From: Bacteroidota bacterium
Lineage (GTDB): Bacteria > Bacteroidota > Bacteroidia > Sphingobacteriales > Sphingobacteriaceae
Reading direction: 5' to 3'
Length of the DNA: 41,350 nt
Assembly: GCA_013288235.1 (NCBI GenBank)
Contig: JABDCF010000025.1
Coordinates: 1 to 41,350, forward strand
The position numbers and the translations under genes are program-made. This document shows, one piece after another, positions 33,934-41,350 of the stretch; positions within the stretch are counted from its first letter, which is position 1, and every line of letters begins with the position of its first letter. The notes under the pieces were generated by a model that did not search any database, was not told the origin of the DNA, and saw only the letters and a program-made list of their open reading frames with translations.

Positions 33934-35247
33934 TTGAAACTTAAAACCAAACTTACGCTGTTTAATACCATTTCGAAACTGGTAATTGTAACCTTGTTTG
34001 TGCTGTTGTTGCCCGTCCTGATCAGGAATATTAACCAGAATTTTACCGATAATAAACTTCATAAACAAAAAAACAAGGTACTGCAGATTATAAAAGCATC
34101 CGGGATAAAAAACAACCTGTACGCCGCTTACTCCCCGCTTAAGGAAGAGTTTTACAGCCTCGACGAAGACTCATTAGATGAATCCCTTGATACCATAACC
34201 AACGAAAAACGTAAAATCGAAGGCGATACAATAGATTACCGTATACTCAGCTATAATTTTATAATTGATAAAAAGAACTACCTGCTCGAAATTGGCAAGA
34301 GTGTGGGCGCTATCGATGAAACAACAACGCCCCTGCAAAATATAGCTTTCGTGGTTTTGGTAGGTATGATATTGTTAACTATCATGGCCGACCTCGTATA
34401 CAGTACTTACGTTTTAAGGCCTTTGGACCTGATTATCAAAACAAAACTAATTGCCCAAAAATTCCCAAATTTTGGCTCATATAATAAAGTAAAAACCTCA
34501 ACTTCCGATTTCGAATACCTGGATATCAGTATCCATAAAATGATCGAAACCATTGAAAGTGCATTTCAAAAAGAGCGGGAGTTTATTTCAAATGCCTCGC
34601 ACGAGTTGATGACGCCTATATCCATCCTGCAATCGAAGATTGAGAATATGTTTGAACGGGAGGATATTGTAGACGAGTTTAAAACGCGGCTGCTGGAGAT
34701 GCAAAAAATATTGAACCGTTTAAAAAGCATAACCAAAACCCTGTTGCTGATATCGCAAATTGAAAATGAGCAATTTTTAAAAGAAGATAAAATTTCACTG
34801 AACAATTTACTCGGCGAAGTTTATGACGAGATATCGATACGCCTGCAGGATAAAAATATTAGCTACGGGGCCACCCTGCCGCAAGAATGGGTATTGGTTA
34901 ATGTGAACAAGTTTTTATTATTCAACATGTTTTTCAACCTCATTAATAACGCCATAAAATATAACAACGAAAACGGCGCAATAAAAGTGGTTGCAAGCCG
35001 CGAGAGCAACAGCTTTGTGGTAAGTATAATCGATACCGGGATCGGCATCAGCGCTGAAGACATGCCTTATATTTTTAACAGGTTTAAAAAATTCAGGCAA
35101 TCGCTGCAACAGGATAGTTTCGGCCTCGGGTTGCCAATCGTAAAATCAATAGCAGCCTTTCACCAGATAAAAATCGAAGTGATTTCTGAAAAAGACAAGG
35201 GAAGTACCTTTAAACTCATTTTTCCTGCTTTTCTAATTGAAATCTAA
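33934..35247 (+). CDS. Membrane sensor histidine kinase (HisKA/HATPase)
   Basis: The protein has about 437 residues from a TTG at 33934. No ATG is available, and this start gives MKLKTKLTLFNTISKLVIV, a standard N-terminus in this kinase group. An upstream TTG at 33883 lies inside the inverted repeat and is unlikely. Parts: first helix about 14-31, extracytoplasmic loop about 32-135, second helix about 137-157, HisKA with NASHELMTPI (His223; Met in place of the usual Lys), N box (NLINNAIKYN), G1 (IDTGIGIS) and G2 (FGLGLPIVKS). It should phosphorylate the OmpR-type regulator encoded upstream. The sensor loop is short and unrecognised. The TTG start and preceding hairpin may keep its level low relative to the regulator. 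Confidence 0.9.
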   Translation: MKLKTKLTLFNTISKLVIVTLFVLLLPVLIRNINQNFTDNKLHKQKNKVLQIIKASGIKNNLYAAYSPLKEEFYSLDEDSLDESLDTITNEKRKIEGDTIDYRILSYNFIIDKKNYLLEIGKSVGAIDETTTPLQNIAFVVLVGMILLTIMADLVYSTYVLRPLDLIIKTKLIAQKFPNFGSYNKVKTSTSDFEYLDISIHKMIETIESAFQKEREFISNASHELMTPISILQSKIENMFEREDIVDEFKTRLLEMQKILNRLKSITKTLLLISQIENEQFLKEDKISLNNLLGEVYDEISIRLQDKNISYGATLPQEWVLVNVNKFLLFNMFFNLINNAIKYNNENGAIKVVASRESNSFVVSIIDTGIGISAEDMPYIFNRFKKFRQSLQQDSFGLGLPIVKSIAAFHQIKIEVISEKDKGSTFKLIFPAFLIEI

Positions 35248-35454
35248 TGTTACAAAAGTTGAAAATAGCACGTATAAGTATATAGATTTGCTGATGAAAG
35301 GTTACGAAACAAAAAATTAAAAATTATTAATAAATTGGAGGGGTTGGTTAAACCATTACAACACTTTTCGGTCTAATAGTTGTTTTTAAAATTATTTTAA
35401 GCCGCTTGTACTTAAAATTAAAAAAGATTGTTAATTAGTTATTCAATATATAAT

Positions 35455-36252
35455 ATGAAAAGGATTTATAAATACGCATCGGGGTTGTTTTTAACCGGGA
35501 TGCTTTCGGTGTTGATGATCACTACAGCCAGCGCTCAGCGCGGTGGCAGCCACGGCGGCGGCGGCGGTTTTCACTCAAGCGGTGGGATTGGTTTCCGCGG
35601 CAGCAATGGCCTCAGTTCAGGTTTCCATGGCGCAAGCAGCTTTAGGGCTGGGGTTGGCTATAGGGCAGGTGTTGGCTATTTTGCCGGCCGGGGCTACCAT
35701 GGCGGCGCATTTTACAGGCCTGGGTTTGGCTACTACGGGTATCCGCACATCGGGTTTTATTTAGGCATTTTGCCATTTGGCTATTACCCATTCTATTGGG
35801 GCTCGTCTTTATACTATTATTACGGTGGTGTTTTTTACAGCCCTTATGATAATGGTGGTTACCAGGTTACGGCCCCGCCAATAGGGGCAGGCGTTCCGAG
35901 TTTACCGGACAATGCCCAGCCAATCAAAATCGATGGTGTGCAGTACTACGAAGTTGACGGTGTTTATTATAAAGAAACCGTTGATGACAAGGGTAAAAAA
36001 ATATATGTGGTTGCCGGCAGGGATGGCGTGTTAAATACAGGTGATAACGTAACAGACCCTAACGCTACTGTAGCGTATCCAAAAGTTGGCGATTTAGTAA
36101 ACCAGTTACCTGACGATTGCCGCAAAGTGATTCTGAATGGTAAAAAGTATTATGTATCGCCTGATGGCATCTATTACGAAAAGGTAACCGATCCGAACGG
36201 CAACCCGGCTTATCGCATAGCAAGCCTGCCCGAAGACGACAAAGGCGCTTAA
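35455..36252 (+). CDS. DUF6515-type secreted protein, Gly/Tyr-rich
   Basis: The protein has 265 residues from the ATG at 35455; an upstream TTG at 35428 is less likely. It has a signal peptide (GLFLTGMLSVLMITTASAQ). A Gly/His/Ser-rich stretch follows (about 22-60), then a Gly/Tyr/Phe-rich section (FAGRGYHGGAFYRPGFGYYGYP). The C-terminal half has two copies of a small motif: IKIDGVQYYEVDGVYYKE and VILNGKKYYVSPDGIYYEK. This two-copy motif is what I know from DUF6515 proteins. Function is unknown; low-complexity Gly/Tyr tracts suggest an envelope or matrix protein. It stands alone, with a terminator just after the stop codon. Confidence 0.82.
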   Translation: MKRIYKYASGLFLTGMLSVLMITTASAQRGGSHGGGGGFHSSGGIGFRGSNGLSSGFHGASSFRAGVGYRAGVGYFAGRGYHGGAFYRPGFGYYGYPHIGFYLGILPFGYYPFYWGSSLYYYYGGVFYSPYDNGGYQVTAPPIGAGVPSLPDNAQPIKIDGVQYYEVDGVYYKETVDDKGKKIYVVAGRDGVLNTGDNVTDPNATVAYPKVGDLVNQLPDDCRKVILNGKKYYVSPDGIYYEKVTDPNGNPAYRIASLPEDDKGA

Positions 36253-36274
36253 TTGCCGCATAACTAATATTACT

Positions 36275-36307
36275 AAGCCCTCCGGATATCTCCGCGGGGC
36301 TTTTTTT
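36275..36307 (+). terminator. Terminator after the DUF6515 gene
   Basis: AAGCCC (36275-36280) pairs with GGGCTT (36297-36302 region), extended imperfectly by CCGG/CCG bases, and runs into seven T residues. It is a likely intrinsic terminator 22 bases after the stop codon. Confidence 0.8.
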
Positions 36308-36361
36308 ATGCATATTCCTTAAAACTATTTGTTATCAATTAATTAAACATTATTTTTGGAT

Positions 36362-36745
36362 ATGATAAAAAGATCAGGAGCAATTGTTTTATCCGTACTG
36401 TACCTTGTTACAGCGATGGGCTTTGCGCTTAATCTTCATTTTTGCTGCGACCAGGTTACTTCGGTAAAGATAAATGTGCCTGTTAAAAACGGCGCCATGC
36501 TTTCGAAATGCAAATCGAAATGTTGCAGCAATAAACGTTTAGACATAAAGGTTAAAGACGCCCACCAGGGGCAATGGCAAACATTCAGGTTAAAAACCTT
36601 TTCGTTTGTAGTACCAAAACTGCCTTTCAATAATTTTTCGATAGCCCAAATTGGTTTGGCACGAAACTATTTGGACAAAACACCCCCGGAACCACCTCCC
36701 GGCAACATCAGCGCCTTTTTAAAATATCAAACTTTCCGTATCTGA
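36362..36745 (+). CDS. HYC_CC_PP-type small exported protein
   Basis: The protein has 127 residues from the ATG at 36362; a TTG six bases upstream is an alternative. It has a hydrophobic leader (GAIVLSVLYLVTAMGFALNLHF). It carries the three marks of this Bacteroidota family: a His-x-Cys/Cys-Cys near the end of the leader (HFCC), a Cys cluster (SKCKSKCCSNKR) and a Pro-rich patch near the C-terminus (TPPEPPPGN). The many Cys in an exported protein suggest metal or redox chemistry. Next to it are a CxxC metal-binding-type protein and a barrel protein, supporting a metal-handling group. The function of the family is unproven. Confidence 0.8.
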   Translation: MIKRSGAIVLSVLYLVTAMGFALNLHFCCDQVTSVKINVPVKNGAMLSKCKSKCCSNKRLDIKVKDAHQGQWQTFRLKTFSFVVPKLPFNNFSIAQIGLARNYLDKTPPEPPPGNISAFLKYQTFRI

Positions 36746-36821
36746 TCATTATTAATCAACTGCTTTTTACATGCAGTTAAAATTTAAATGTTCTATTTTT
36801 TATGATTAATTAATGATTCCA

Positions 36822-37325
36822 ATGAAAGCACTAAAAATATTTTTGATCCTGCTATTATTAACTTCAGGTATAGCCAAAGCTCAATTTACAAAAGCCGAAT
36901 TGCAGGTAAGCGGCCTAACCTGCGCACTATGCGCCAAATCAACCGAAAAATCACTACGGGCACTACCATTTATCAGCGATGTAAAACCCGACCTGATGCG
37001 CAATATATTTGTTATCACTTTTAAAAACGGTCAACCGGTAAATTTTGATGAGATCAACAAAAAAGTACAGGATGCCGGGTTCTTTGTTAATAGCCTCAAA
37101 GCCACTTTTAATTTCGATAACGTAAAGCTTGCCAATAATTATTTTAGTTATGGCGGCGACACTTTCGATGTAGTTAACGGCGCCGATAAGCCATTAAGCG
37201 GTGAGGTTGCCGTAACAATAGTTGATAAAGGGTTTGCGCCAAGGTCGGTTTCTAAAAAATACCTCGGCCAGGTAACTGCTGCGGCGCCTGCAAATTCAGG
37301 GCGTGTTTATCATGTAGCTATATAA
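36822..37325 (+). CDS. Exported heavy-metal-associated (HMA) domain protein
   Basis: The protein has about 167 residues. ATG codons at 36813 and 36822 are both possible; the second gives the cleaner signal peptide (MKALKIFLILLLLTSGIAKAQ). An HMA-like domain follows with GLTCALCAKSTEKSL, whose CxxC normally binds Cu(I) or another soft metal, then FISDVKPDLMRNIFVITFK and FDEINKKVQDAGFFVNSLKA, as in the ferredoxin-like HMA fold (to about 95). The last 70 residues form an extra domain without a known family. Export is unusual for an HMA domain, so it may shuttle metal in the periplasm. It lies between the HYC_CC_PP gene and a barrel-protein gene 17 bases downstream, probably as one operon. Confidence 0.85.
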   Translation: MKALKIFLILLLLTSGIAKAQFTKAELQVSGLTCALCAKSTEKSLRALPFISDVKPDLMRNIFVITFKNGQPVNFDEINKKVQDAGFFVNSLKATFNFDNVKLANNYFSYGGDTFDVVNGADKPLSGEVAVTIVDKGFAPRSVSKKYLGQVTAAAPANSGRVYHVAI

Positions 37326-37342
37326 ACTTCAAAGCTATAGTT

Positions 37343-38143
37343 ATGAAGCATTTATTAATGGCTATCGGCCTGCTGGCTGTTGCATGCCCTGTGTTTTCGC
37401 AGGAGCTATATGTAAACACGGAGCCCGCCAGCAATATGGCCACCAATTCATTAGGTATCAGGGTAGAAAACCAGGGCTTTTTTAATCCAACTTATAAAAA
37501 CCGCAGTACGCTTGAAGTTATGTATGGGGCAAGCCGGCATTTAATGGTGCATGGCTCGTTGTACATGTCTGATTATTATCAGAACCAGCAGCATTTTGAA
37601 GGCGGCAGCGTTTATGCCAAATACCGTTTTTTATCTATAGATTCGGTGCAAAAGCATTTCCGCGGGGCATTTTTTGCAAAGCTGTCAAGCATCGATAACC
37701 CCATACCCAACCAGGAGATCAGCCTTGAGGGCGATAATTCAGGTTTACAAACCGGCGTAGTTTTTACGCAGCTTTTGCATAAGCTGGCTTTATCAGGCTC
37801 GATAAGTTACCTCCATGCCTGGGACAATGCCGGGGGTTATGAACTGCCCGATGGTCATGCAAAAGACGCTATAGCCTATACTTTATCGTCGGGCTACCTG
37901 ACACTGCCAAAAGCTTACAAAGATTACGACCAGCTAAATGTTAACCTGTATGCCGAATTATTAGGCAAAACAAACCCCGGCTACGGCCAAAGCTACCTTG
38001 ACGCGGCGCCGGCCATCCAATTGATATTTAACACCCTGGTACGGGTCGATTTTTCGTACAGGATACCGCTATACAATTCGATGATCCGCAACACAGACTA
38101 TATGTACCTGGTGAGGGTGGAGTATAATTTGTTTAATTTGTAG
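37343..38143 (+). CDS. Outer-membrane beta-barrel protein linked to the HMA protein
   Basis: The 266-residue protein has a signal peptide (MKHLLMAIGLLAVACPVFSQ). The mature part has alternating aromatic strands (LGIRVENQGFF, LMVHGSLYMSDYYQNQQ, SVYAKYRFLSIDS, LRVDFSYRIPLYNS-like end) and closes with YLVRVEYNLFNL, consistent with an outer-membrane barrel of about 12 strands. I cannot assign a named family. The start is 17 bases after the HMA gene, so it is almost certainly co-transcribed and may move or sense the metal bound by that protein. A bidirectional hairpin separates it from the convergent kinase-fold gene. Confidence 0.78.
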   Translation: MKHLLMAIGLLAVACPVFSQELYVNTEPASNMATNSLGIRVENQGFFNPTYKNRSTLEVMYGASRHLMVHGSLYMSDYYQNQQHFEGGSVYAKYRFLSIDSVQKHFRGAFFAKLSSIDNPIPNQEISLEGDNSGLQTGVVFTQLLHKLALSGSISYLHAWDNAGGYELPDGHAKDAIAYTLSSGYLTLPKAYKDYDQLNVNLYAELLGKTNPGYGQSYLDAAPAIQLIFNTLVRVDFSYRIPLYNSMIRNTDYMYLVRVEYNLFNL

Positions 38144-38149
38144 CATTGA

Positions 38150-38184
38150 AAGACTTACGAAGTTTTAAAAACTTCGTAAGTCTT
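38150..38184. terminator. Bidirectional palindromic terminator
   Basis: AAGACTTACGAAGTTTT (38150-38166) is mirrored by AAAACTTCGTAAGTCTT (38168-38184) with one base between; a practical stem of about 15 bp has a 5-base loop. It lies seven bases after the barrel gene and five bases from the end of the convergent gene, so it can stop transcription from both sides. Confidence 0.85.
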
Positions 38185-38188
38185 CGGT

Positions 38189-39172
38189 TTACCCCAGCCC
38201 ATTCTTCTCAAAATACTTCTTAACCAGCAAATTAATAAACCGCTTTAAATACGTTTCATTTAAAAATGTATTCGACCAGTTATCAAACCGCTGGCATTGG
38301 ATACCGAGGTAGAAAAAGTAAAGGCTAACACCAAGCATCGGGATGATCCGCTTTTCTTCATCACAGATTAGCGTTATACTTTCATATCCTTTTAAAAATG
38401 CTTGGGTTTTTAATTTACATTCGGTTTCGTCTTTTTCGGTACTGTTAAGCTGTAAAATGTAATAGGCAATATCATAACAAAGCATGCCGTTCCCGCAAAA
38501 GTCAAAATCAAACAGTGTGATTTCGGCCCTGTTAAAAATTGCCATGTTATCAAACCAGATATCAAGATGAACAGCGCCTTGCCGTATTTCGGCAGTATCA
38601 AACTTTCCAAATTCCCGTAACAAATATTGCTGTGCCGATAGCATAAAGTCCATTTCGGGATTGCCGGGAGGCAGAAACCTTTTTATCTGTTCAAACGAAT
38701 CCGCCAAAACTACATTCGGTGTATAGGTAACCCTTTCCAGTTTCAACCCAAGGGTAACCTTGTGCATTGCAGCCATAATTTCGCCGGCTTTATAATGTAG
38801 TTCCGGTGAAAAATTGAGCAACTTTTCGCCTTTGGCAAACGTGAATAAAACTCCATACCGGATGCCTTCCGGCGCGTTTAGTTGCTGGATGTATGCACCT
38901 TCAATATTTGCTAAGGGATAAGAAACCGGGATGTTATTTTCTTTTAACAGGTTAAGCAGCTTTATTTCTTCGTTGATCTCATTTTCTGTCCTCCAGTTTA
39001 AGCTGTAAACCCTGAAAACGTATTTGTCTTCGCCGTTTGTAATAAGGTAACTATCATTAATGCCGGTTTTTAATAAACTACAGGTGGCGTTTGCAAGGTT
39101 ATATTTTTCCTGCACAAAGCTGGCTAAATGTATTGGCGAAAGGGTGGAATTGGTTACAGGAAAAGGTCTCAA
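38189..39172 (-). CDS. APH-fold phosphotransferase
   Basis: The 327-residue protein has the aminoglycoside-phosphotransferase/homoserine-kinase-II fold, a small-molecule kinase family. Visible parts: N-lobe strand pattern with GINDSYLITNGEDKYVFRVY and the nucleotide-binding Glu helix (ENEINEEIKLLNLLKENNI). The catalytic loop is VHLDIWFDNM (the HxD-x4-N motif, with Leu in place of the usual Gly), and LFDFDFCGNG is the metal-binding DFG-like motif. A C-terminal helical part follows. The substrate is not visible; in Bacteroidota such kinases often act on sugars, amino alcohols or amino acids rather than antibiotics. It is a single gene on the minus strand. Confidence 0.88.
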   Translation of the reverse strand: MRPFPVTNSTLSPIHLASFVQEKYNLANATCSLLKTGINDSYLITNGEDKYVFRVYSLNWRTENEINEEIKLLNLLKENNIPVSYPLANIEGAYIQQLNAPEGIRYGVLFTFAKGEKLLNFSPELHYKAGEIMAAMHKVTLGLKLERVTYTPNVVLADSFEQIKRFLPPGNPEMDFMLSAQQYLLREFGKFDTAEIRQGAVHLDIWFDNMAIFNRAEITLFDFDFCGNGMLCYDIAYYILQLNSTEKDETECKLKTQAFLKGYESITLICDEEKRIIPMLGVSLYFFYLGIQCQRFDNWSNTFLNETYLKRFINLLVKKYFEKNGLG

Positions 39173-39276
39173 TTGGAAATGATAAGAAATAGATCGGGTA
39201 AATTACTTATTAGAAAACTTTGTTTTCATTAAATGTGTAAGATGGCGCCAGGGTGAAACCAATTGGCGCAAACATT

Positions 39277-39537
39277 TTACAAATAGTGCCCTTTTAAAGA
39301 ATAGGCATTTAAAATATCATTATCGAAGCTATAAATTATACGGTGTTCATAGTCAATTCGTCTTGACCATTTTCCCGATAATTCATATTTTAATGGTTCA
39401 GGTTTTCCAATTCCTTCAAAAGGAGTTTCACGAATAGATTGAAGCAAAGCTTCGATTTTTTTCTGAATACCAATATTTCCGCTTTTCTTCCAATCATTAA
39501 GTTGAGCTAAAGCTTTAGGCGTAAATACTACTTCCAT
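39277..39537 (-). CDS. yoeB: YoeB-type toxin (Txe/YoeB family)
   Basis: This 86-residue toxin is an mRNA interferase, cleaving mRNA on the ribosome. Family marks are present: VVFTPKALAQLNDWKKSGN at the start, KKIEALLQSIRETPFEGIGKPEPLKYELSGKWSRRI in the middle (catalytic Glu in the loop before GKPE-L), and the ending DYEHRIIYSFDNDILNAYSLKGHY with the terminal His-Tyr. Length and termini are exactly those of YoeB. The start overlaps the end of the antitoxin gene by 10 bases, the usual antitoxin-first layout. No missing key residue is evident, so it is probably active. Confidence 0.95.
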   Translation of the reverse strand: MEVVFTPKALAQLNDWKKSGNIGIQKKIEALLQSIRETPFEGIGKPEPLKYELSGKWSRRIDYEHRIIYSFDNDILNAYSLKGHYL

Positions 39538-39725
39538 AAATTATCGATATCCACCTTAACGCCTTTACCTGCCTTAAGGTCTTCATCGCCCTGTCGTATC
39601 ATTTCAACAAATTCAGGGTTATATTGCGATTTCTCATCCTCAAAAGAAATCTTAAAAGCTTTCATAAATGCCTTCATGGCATCTAATTGTTCCTTACTAT
39701 CAGGATGGACTATTAGTGTTTCCAT
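39528..39725 (-). CDS. DUF2683-type antitoxin of the YoeB toxin
   Basis: The 65-residue protein begins METLIVHPDSKEQLDAMKAFMKAFKISFEDEKSQ, then FVEMIRQGDEDLKAGKGVKVDIDNLW, as in the small DUF2683 antitoxins that pair with YoeB/RelE toxins in Bacteroidota. The C-terminal half is the acidic, presumably disordered toxin-wrapping part. It precedes and overlaps the toxin gene on the minus strand, so the pair forms a standard type II module. Autoregulation is likely but no operator was identified. Confidence 0.88.
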   Translation of the reverse strand: METLIVHPDSKEQLDAMKAFMKAFKISFEDEKSQYNPEFVEMIRQGDEDLKAGKGVKVDIDNLWK

Positions 39726-39831
39726 AATACAAATTTAATTAAATTTGATCAAAAACCTGATTAAGCAAGTAAGATTTAAATTTCCAAAGGCTGATAAACC
39801 CTTTTGATATTAATTTCTTAAATTTTGATTA

Positions 39832-40038
39832 ATGACAACTCAATTCATTACAAACGCTAAAGGCGAGAAAACTGCCGCGATAGTTCCTATCGGTGAATAT
39901 GAAGATTTATTGCATGTGAATTTAGAATTAACCGATGAATATAAATTAATGATCGATAAGATGCTCGAAGAGGAAAATAACGGGAAAGCCGGATACGTAT
40001 CATATAAATACATTAAAGATAAGTTTAAGCGTCAATGA
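39832..40038 (+). CDS. Orphan Phd/YefM-like antitoxin-type small protein
   Basis: The 68-residue protein begins MTTQFITNAKGEKTAAIVPIGEYEDLLH, resembling the N-terminal half of Phd/YefM antitoxins (a strand, then AAIVPIxEYE). It ends in an acidic and then basic helix-forming tail. It lies 106 bases from the divergent YoeB/DUF2683 pair. No toxin gene follows: the frame overlapping its stop (ATGATT at 40035) closes after 21 codons. It may be the remnant of a second toxin-antitoxin module, or a lone antitoxin. Assignment rests on a weak resemblance. Confidence 0.65.
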   Translation: MTTQFITNAKGEKTAAIVPIGEYEDLLHVNLELTDEYKLMIDKMLEEENNGKAGYVSYKYIKDKFKRQ

Positions 40039-40190
40039 TTCTACGAATTTATTTTCAGGGTTCAGCCTGGAAATATTTTCTTATCAAACCACTCACTTAA
40101 TCAACCTAATCAACTACTCACTATTCGCCAATTCAATAATTAATCCTAATTTAGTGTCGTAATTACAGTTATTACCTAAATAAACCCGTT

Positions 40191-41350
40191 ATGCTAATTT
40201 ATAAAGCTTTTTTACCAAAGGCGGCAAGGTTGTTTTGCCTGTCTGTTGCCGCATTGTTGTTTACCTTAAAAGGTTTTGGGCAGGATGGCCGTTCCGTTGT
40301 CAATTTTGATAAAGACTGGCGTTTTAACCTGGGCGATGTAAAAGATGGTGAAAAAACAAGCCTCAATGATGTCAATTGGCGCTTACTCAACCTGCCGCAC
40401 GATTGGAGTATCGAAGGTAAATTCAGCAAAGATAACCCTGCCACGCCAGAAGGCGGCGCATTGCCGGGCGGCATTGGCTGGTACCGTAAAACATTTACCT
40501 TGCCTGCATCATCCAAAAACAAATTGGTTTATATTGATTTTGATGGCGTTTACCAAAAAAGCGATGTCTGGGTAAACGGTCATCACCTTGGTTTCAGGCC
40601 AAATGGATATATATCATTCAGGTATGGGCTTACGCCGTATTTGAACTTTGGCGGCGCAAATACTATTGCCGTTAAGGTTGACAATTCAGTTCAGCCAAAT
40701 TCACGCTGGTATTCGGGTTCGGGTATTTATCGGAATGTTTGGCTCGTAACTACTAACAAAGTGGCAGTTGACCATTGGGGAACTTATGTTACCACACCAA
40801 TTATTAACGATCGGTTTGCAACCGTTAATTTAAACATACAGCTGCGTAACTATACAGGAAAAAAACAAAGTATAAATGTTACATCTTCCATTGTAGATGC
40901 AAATGGCAAAGTGGTGTCAACGCTTGCATCGCCGTTAAAAATTAAAGATACCATCGACCAGCTAACACAAAATATTACCGTTAGGAGTCCCAAATTATGG
41001 TCGGTAAAAGTACCTTATTTATATAAAGTGGTTACCAAAGTTTCCGGCGCTGGTATAAATGATACTTACACTACCCCGCTTGGTATCCGTTACTTTAATT
41101 TTGATGCTGATAAAGGCTTTTCCCTCAACGGAAAGTACATGAAAATATTAGGTGTGTGCGATCACCACGACCTGGGCAGCCTTGGCTCTGCTATAAATAC
41201 CCGCGCACTGGAGCGCCAGCTGCAAATACTGAAAGCTATGGGTTGCAATGGTATCCGTACATCGCACAATCCGCCAGCACCTGAGTTACTTGATCTTTGC
41301 GACAAAATGGGTTTCATAGTTATGGACGAGGCCTTTGATTGCTGGGAATG
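40191..41350 (+). CDS. Glycoside hydrolase family 2 (beta-galactosidase-like), 3' end missing
   Basis: The first 386 codons of a secreted family 2 glycosidase are visible, and the frame continues past the window edge. A signal peptide is present (RLFCLSVAALLFTLKGFGQ). The N-terminal jelly-roll sugar-binding domain (about 30-190) has LNLPHDWSIEG, GGIGWYRKTF, YIDFDGVYQKSDVWVNG and SRWYSGSGIYRNVWL. The Ig-like second domain and the start of the TIM barrel follow (FSLNGKYMKILGVCDHHDLG, MGCNGIRTSHNPPAPELLDLCDKMGFIVMDEAFDCW). The catalytic acid/base (NE motif) lies just beyond the window. It probably removes beta-galactosides or related residues from glycans in the periplasm. It lies far from the SusC/SusD operon and is preceded by toxin-antitoxin genes. 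Confidence 0.93.
   Translation, partial: MLIYKAFLPKAARLFCLSVAALLFTLKGFGQDGRSVVNFDKDWRFNLGDVKDGEKTSLNDVNWRLLNLPHDWSIEGKFSKDNPATPEGGALPGGIGWYRKTFTLPASSKNKLVYIDFDGVYQKSDVWVNGHHLGFRPNGYISFRYGLTPYLNFGGANTIAVKVDNSVQPNSRWYSGSGIYRNVWLVTTNKVAVDHWGTYVTTPIINDRFATVNLNIQLRNYTGKKQSINVTSSIVDANGKVVSTLASPLKIKDTIDQLTQNITVRSPKLWSVKVPYLYKVVTKVSGAGINDTYTTPLGIRYFNFDADKGFSLNGKYMKILGVCDHHDLGSLGSAINTRALERQLQILKAMGCNGIRTSHNPPAPELLDLCDKMGFIVMDEAFDCWE

Noticed and set aside
40035..40100. 21-codon frame overlapping the orphan antitoxin stop codon
   Set aside because: Too short and without resemblance to RelE/ParE toxins; the ATGA overlap alone is not evidence of a gene.
1..41350. tRNA, rRNA, CRISPR, transposase, integrase or phage genes
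   Set aside because: None seen on reading both strands; the repeats found are short intergenic elements without a CRISPR-like repeat-spacer pattern.

Overview
The window looks like a chromosomal segment of a Bacteroidota bacterium, most likely Sphingobacteriaceae (Mucilaginibacter/Pedobacter-like). Reasons: AT-rich intergenic DNA, SusC/SusD outer-membrane pairs, a periplasmic-propeller two-component sensor, DUF1735, DUF6515 and HYC_CC_PP-type proteins, and almost no Shine-Dalgarno sequences. The genus is an inference from protein flavour; no rRNA or tRNA gene is present to anchor it.

Layout. 1-1.7 kb: 3' part of an ammonium transporter and a YnfA/UPF0060 membrane protein. 1.7-8.0 kb: a membrane histidine kinase divergent from an NtrC-family sigma-54 response regulator, then a porin and a small secreted protein. 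I can read three good -24/-12 (sigma-54) promoters here: one for the kinase, one for the regulator and one for the porin. A perfect 10-bp inverted repeat between the two divergent promoters looks like an enhancer. 8.1-9.4 kb: a lone RloA/COG1106-type ATPase. 9.5-15.1 kb: a TolC/CzcB/CzcA-type divalent-metal efflux operon. 15.4-16.7 kb: a second, different ammonium transporter. 16.9-18.4 kb: two NTF2-like proteins, one fused to a cytoplasmic helical domain through a membrane segment. 18.6-23.7 kb (minus strand): a NarL-type regulator with its propeller sensor kinase, and an AraC regulator translationally coupled to a VOC protein. 23.9-29.7 kb: SusC-SusD-DUF1735 operon ending in a strong terminator.

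29.7-30.6 kb is a gene-free, repeat-rich, structured stretch. 30.6-35.2 kb: an ApbE-like protein that has lost several signature residues, a Lys-rich small protein, an outer-membrane barrel and an OmpR/HisKA two-component pair. A large inverted repeat lies between the last two genes. 35.5-38.1 kb: a DUF6515 protein, then a likely metal/copper group (HYC_CC_PP protein, CxxC metal-binding protein, outer-membrane barrel). 38.2-41.35 kb: an APH-fold kinase, a YoeB/DUF2683 toxin-antitoxin pair, an orphan antitoxin-like gene and the 5' part of a glycoside hydrolase family 2 gene.

The most notable reading is a compact sigma-54 circuit in which a kinase, its enhancer-binding regulator and a porin all appear to use sigma-54 promoters next to an ammonium transporter. 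The second is a probable ApbE pseudoenzyme heading an otherwise unrecognised envelope/two-component locus. No CRISPR array, tRNA, rRNA, transposase or phage gene was seen.
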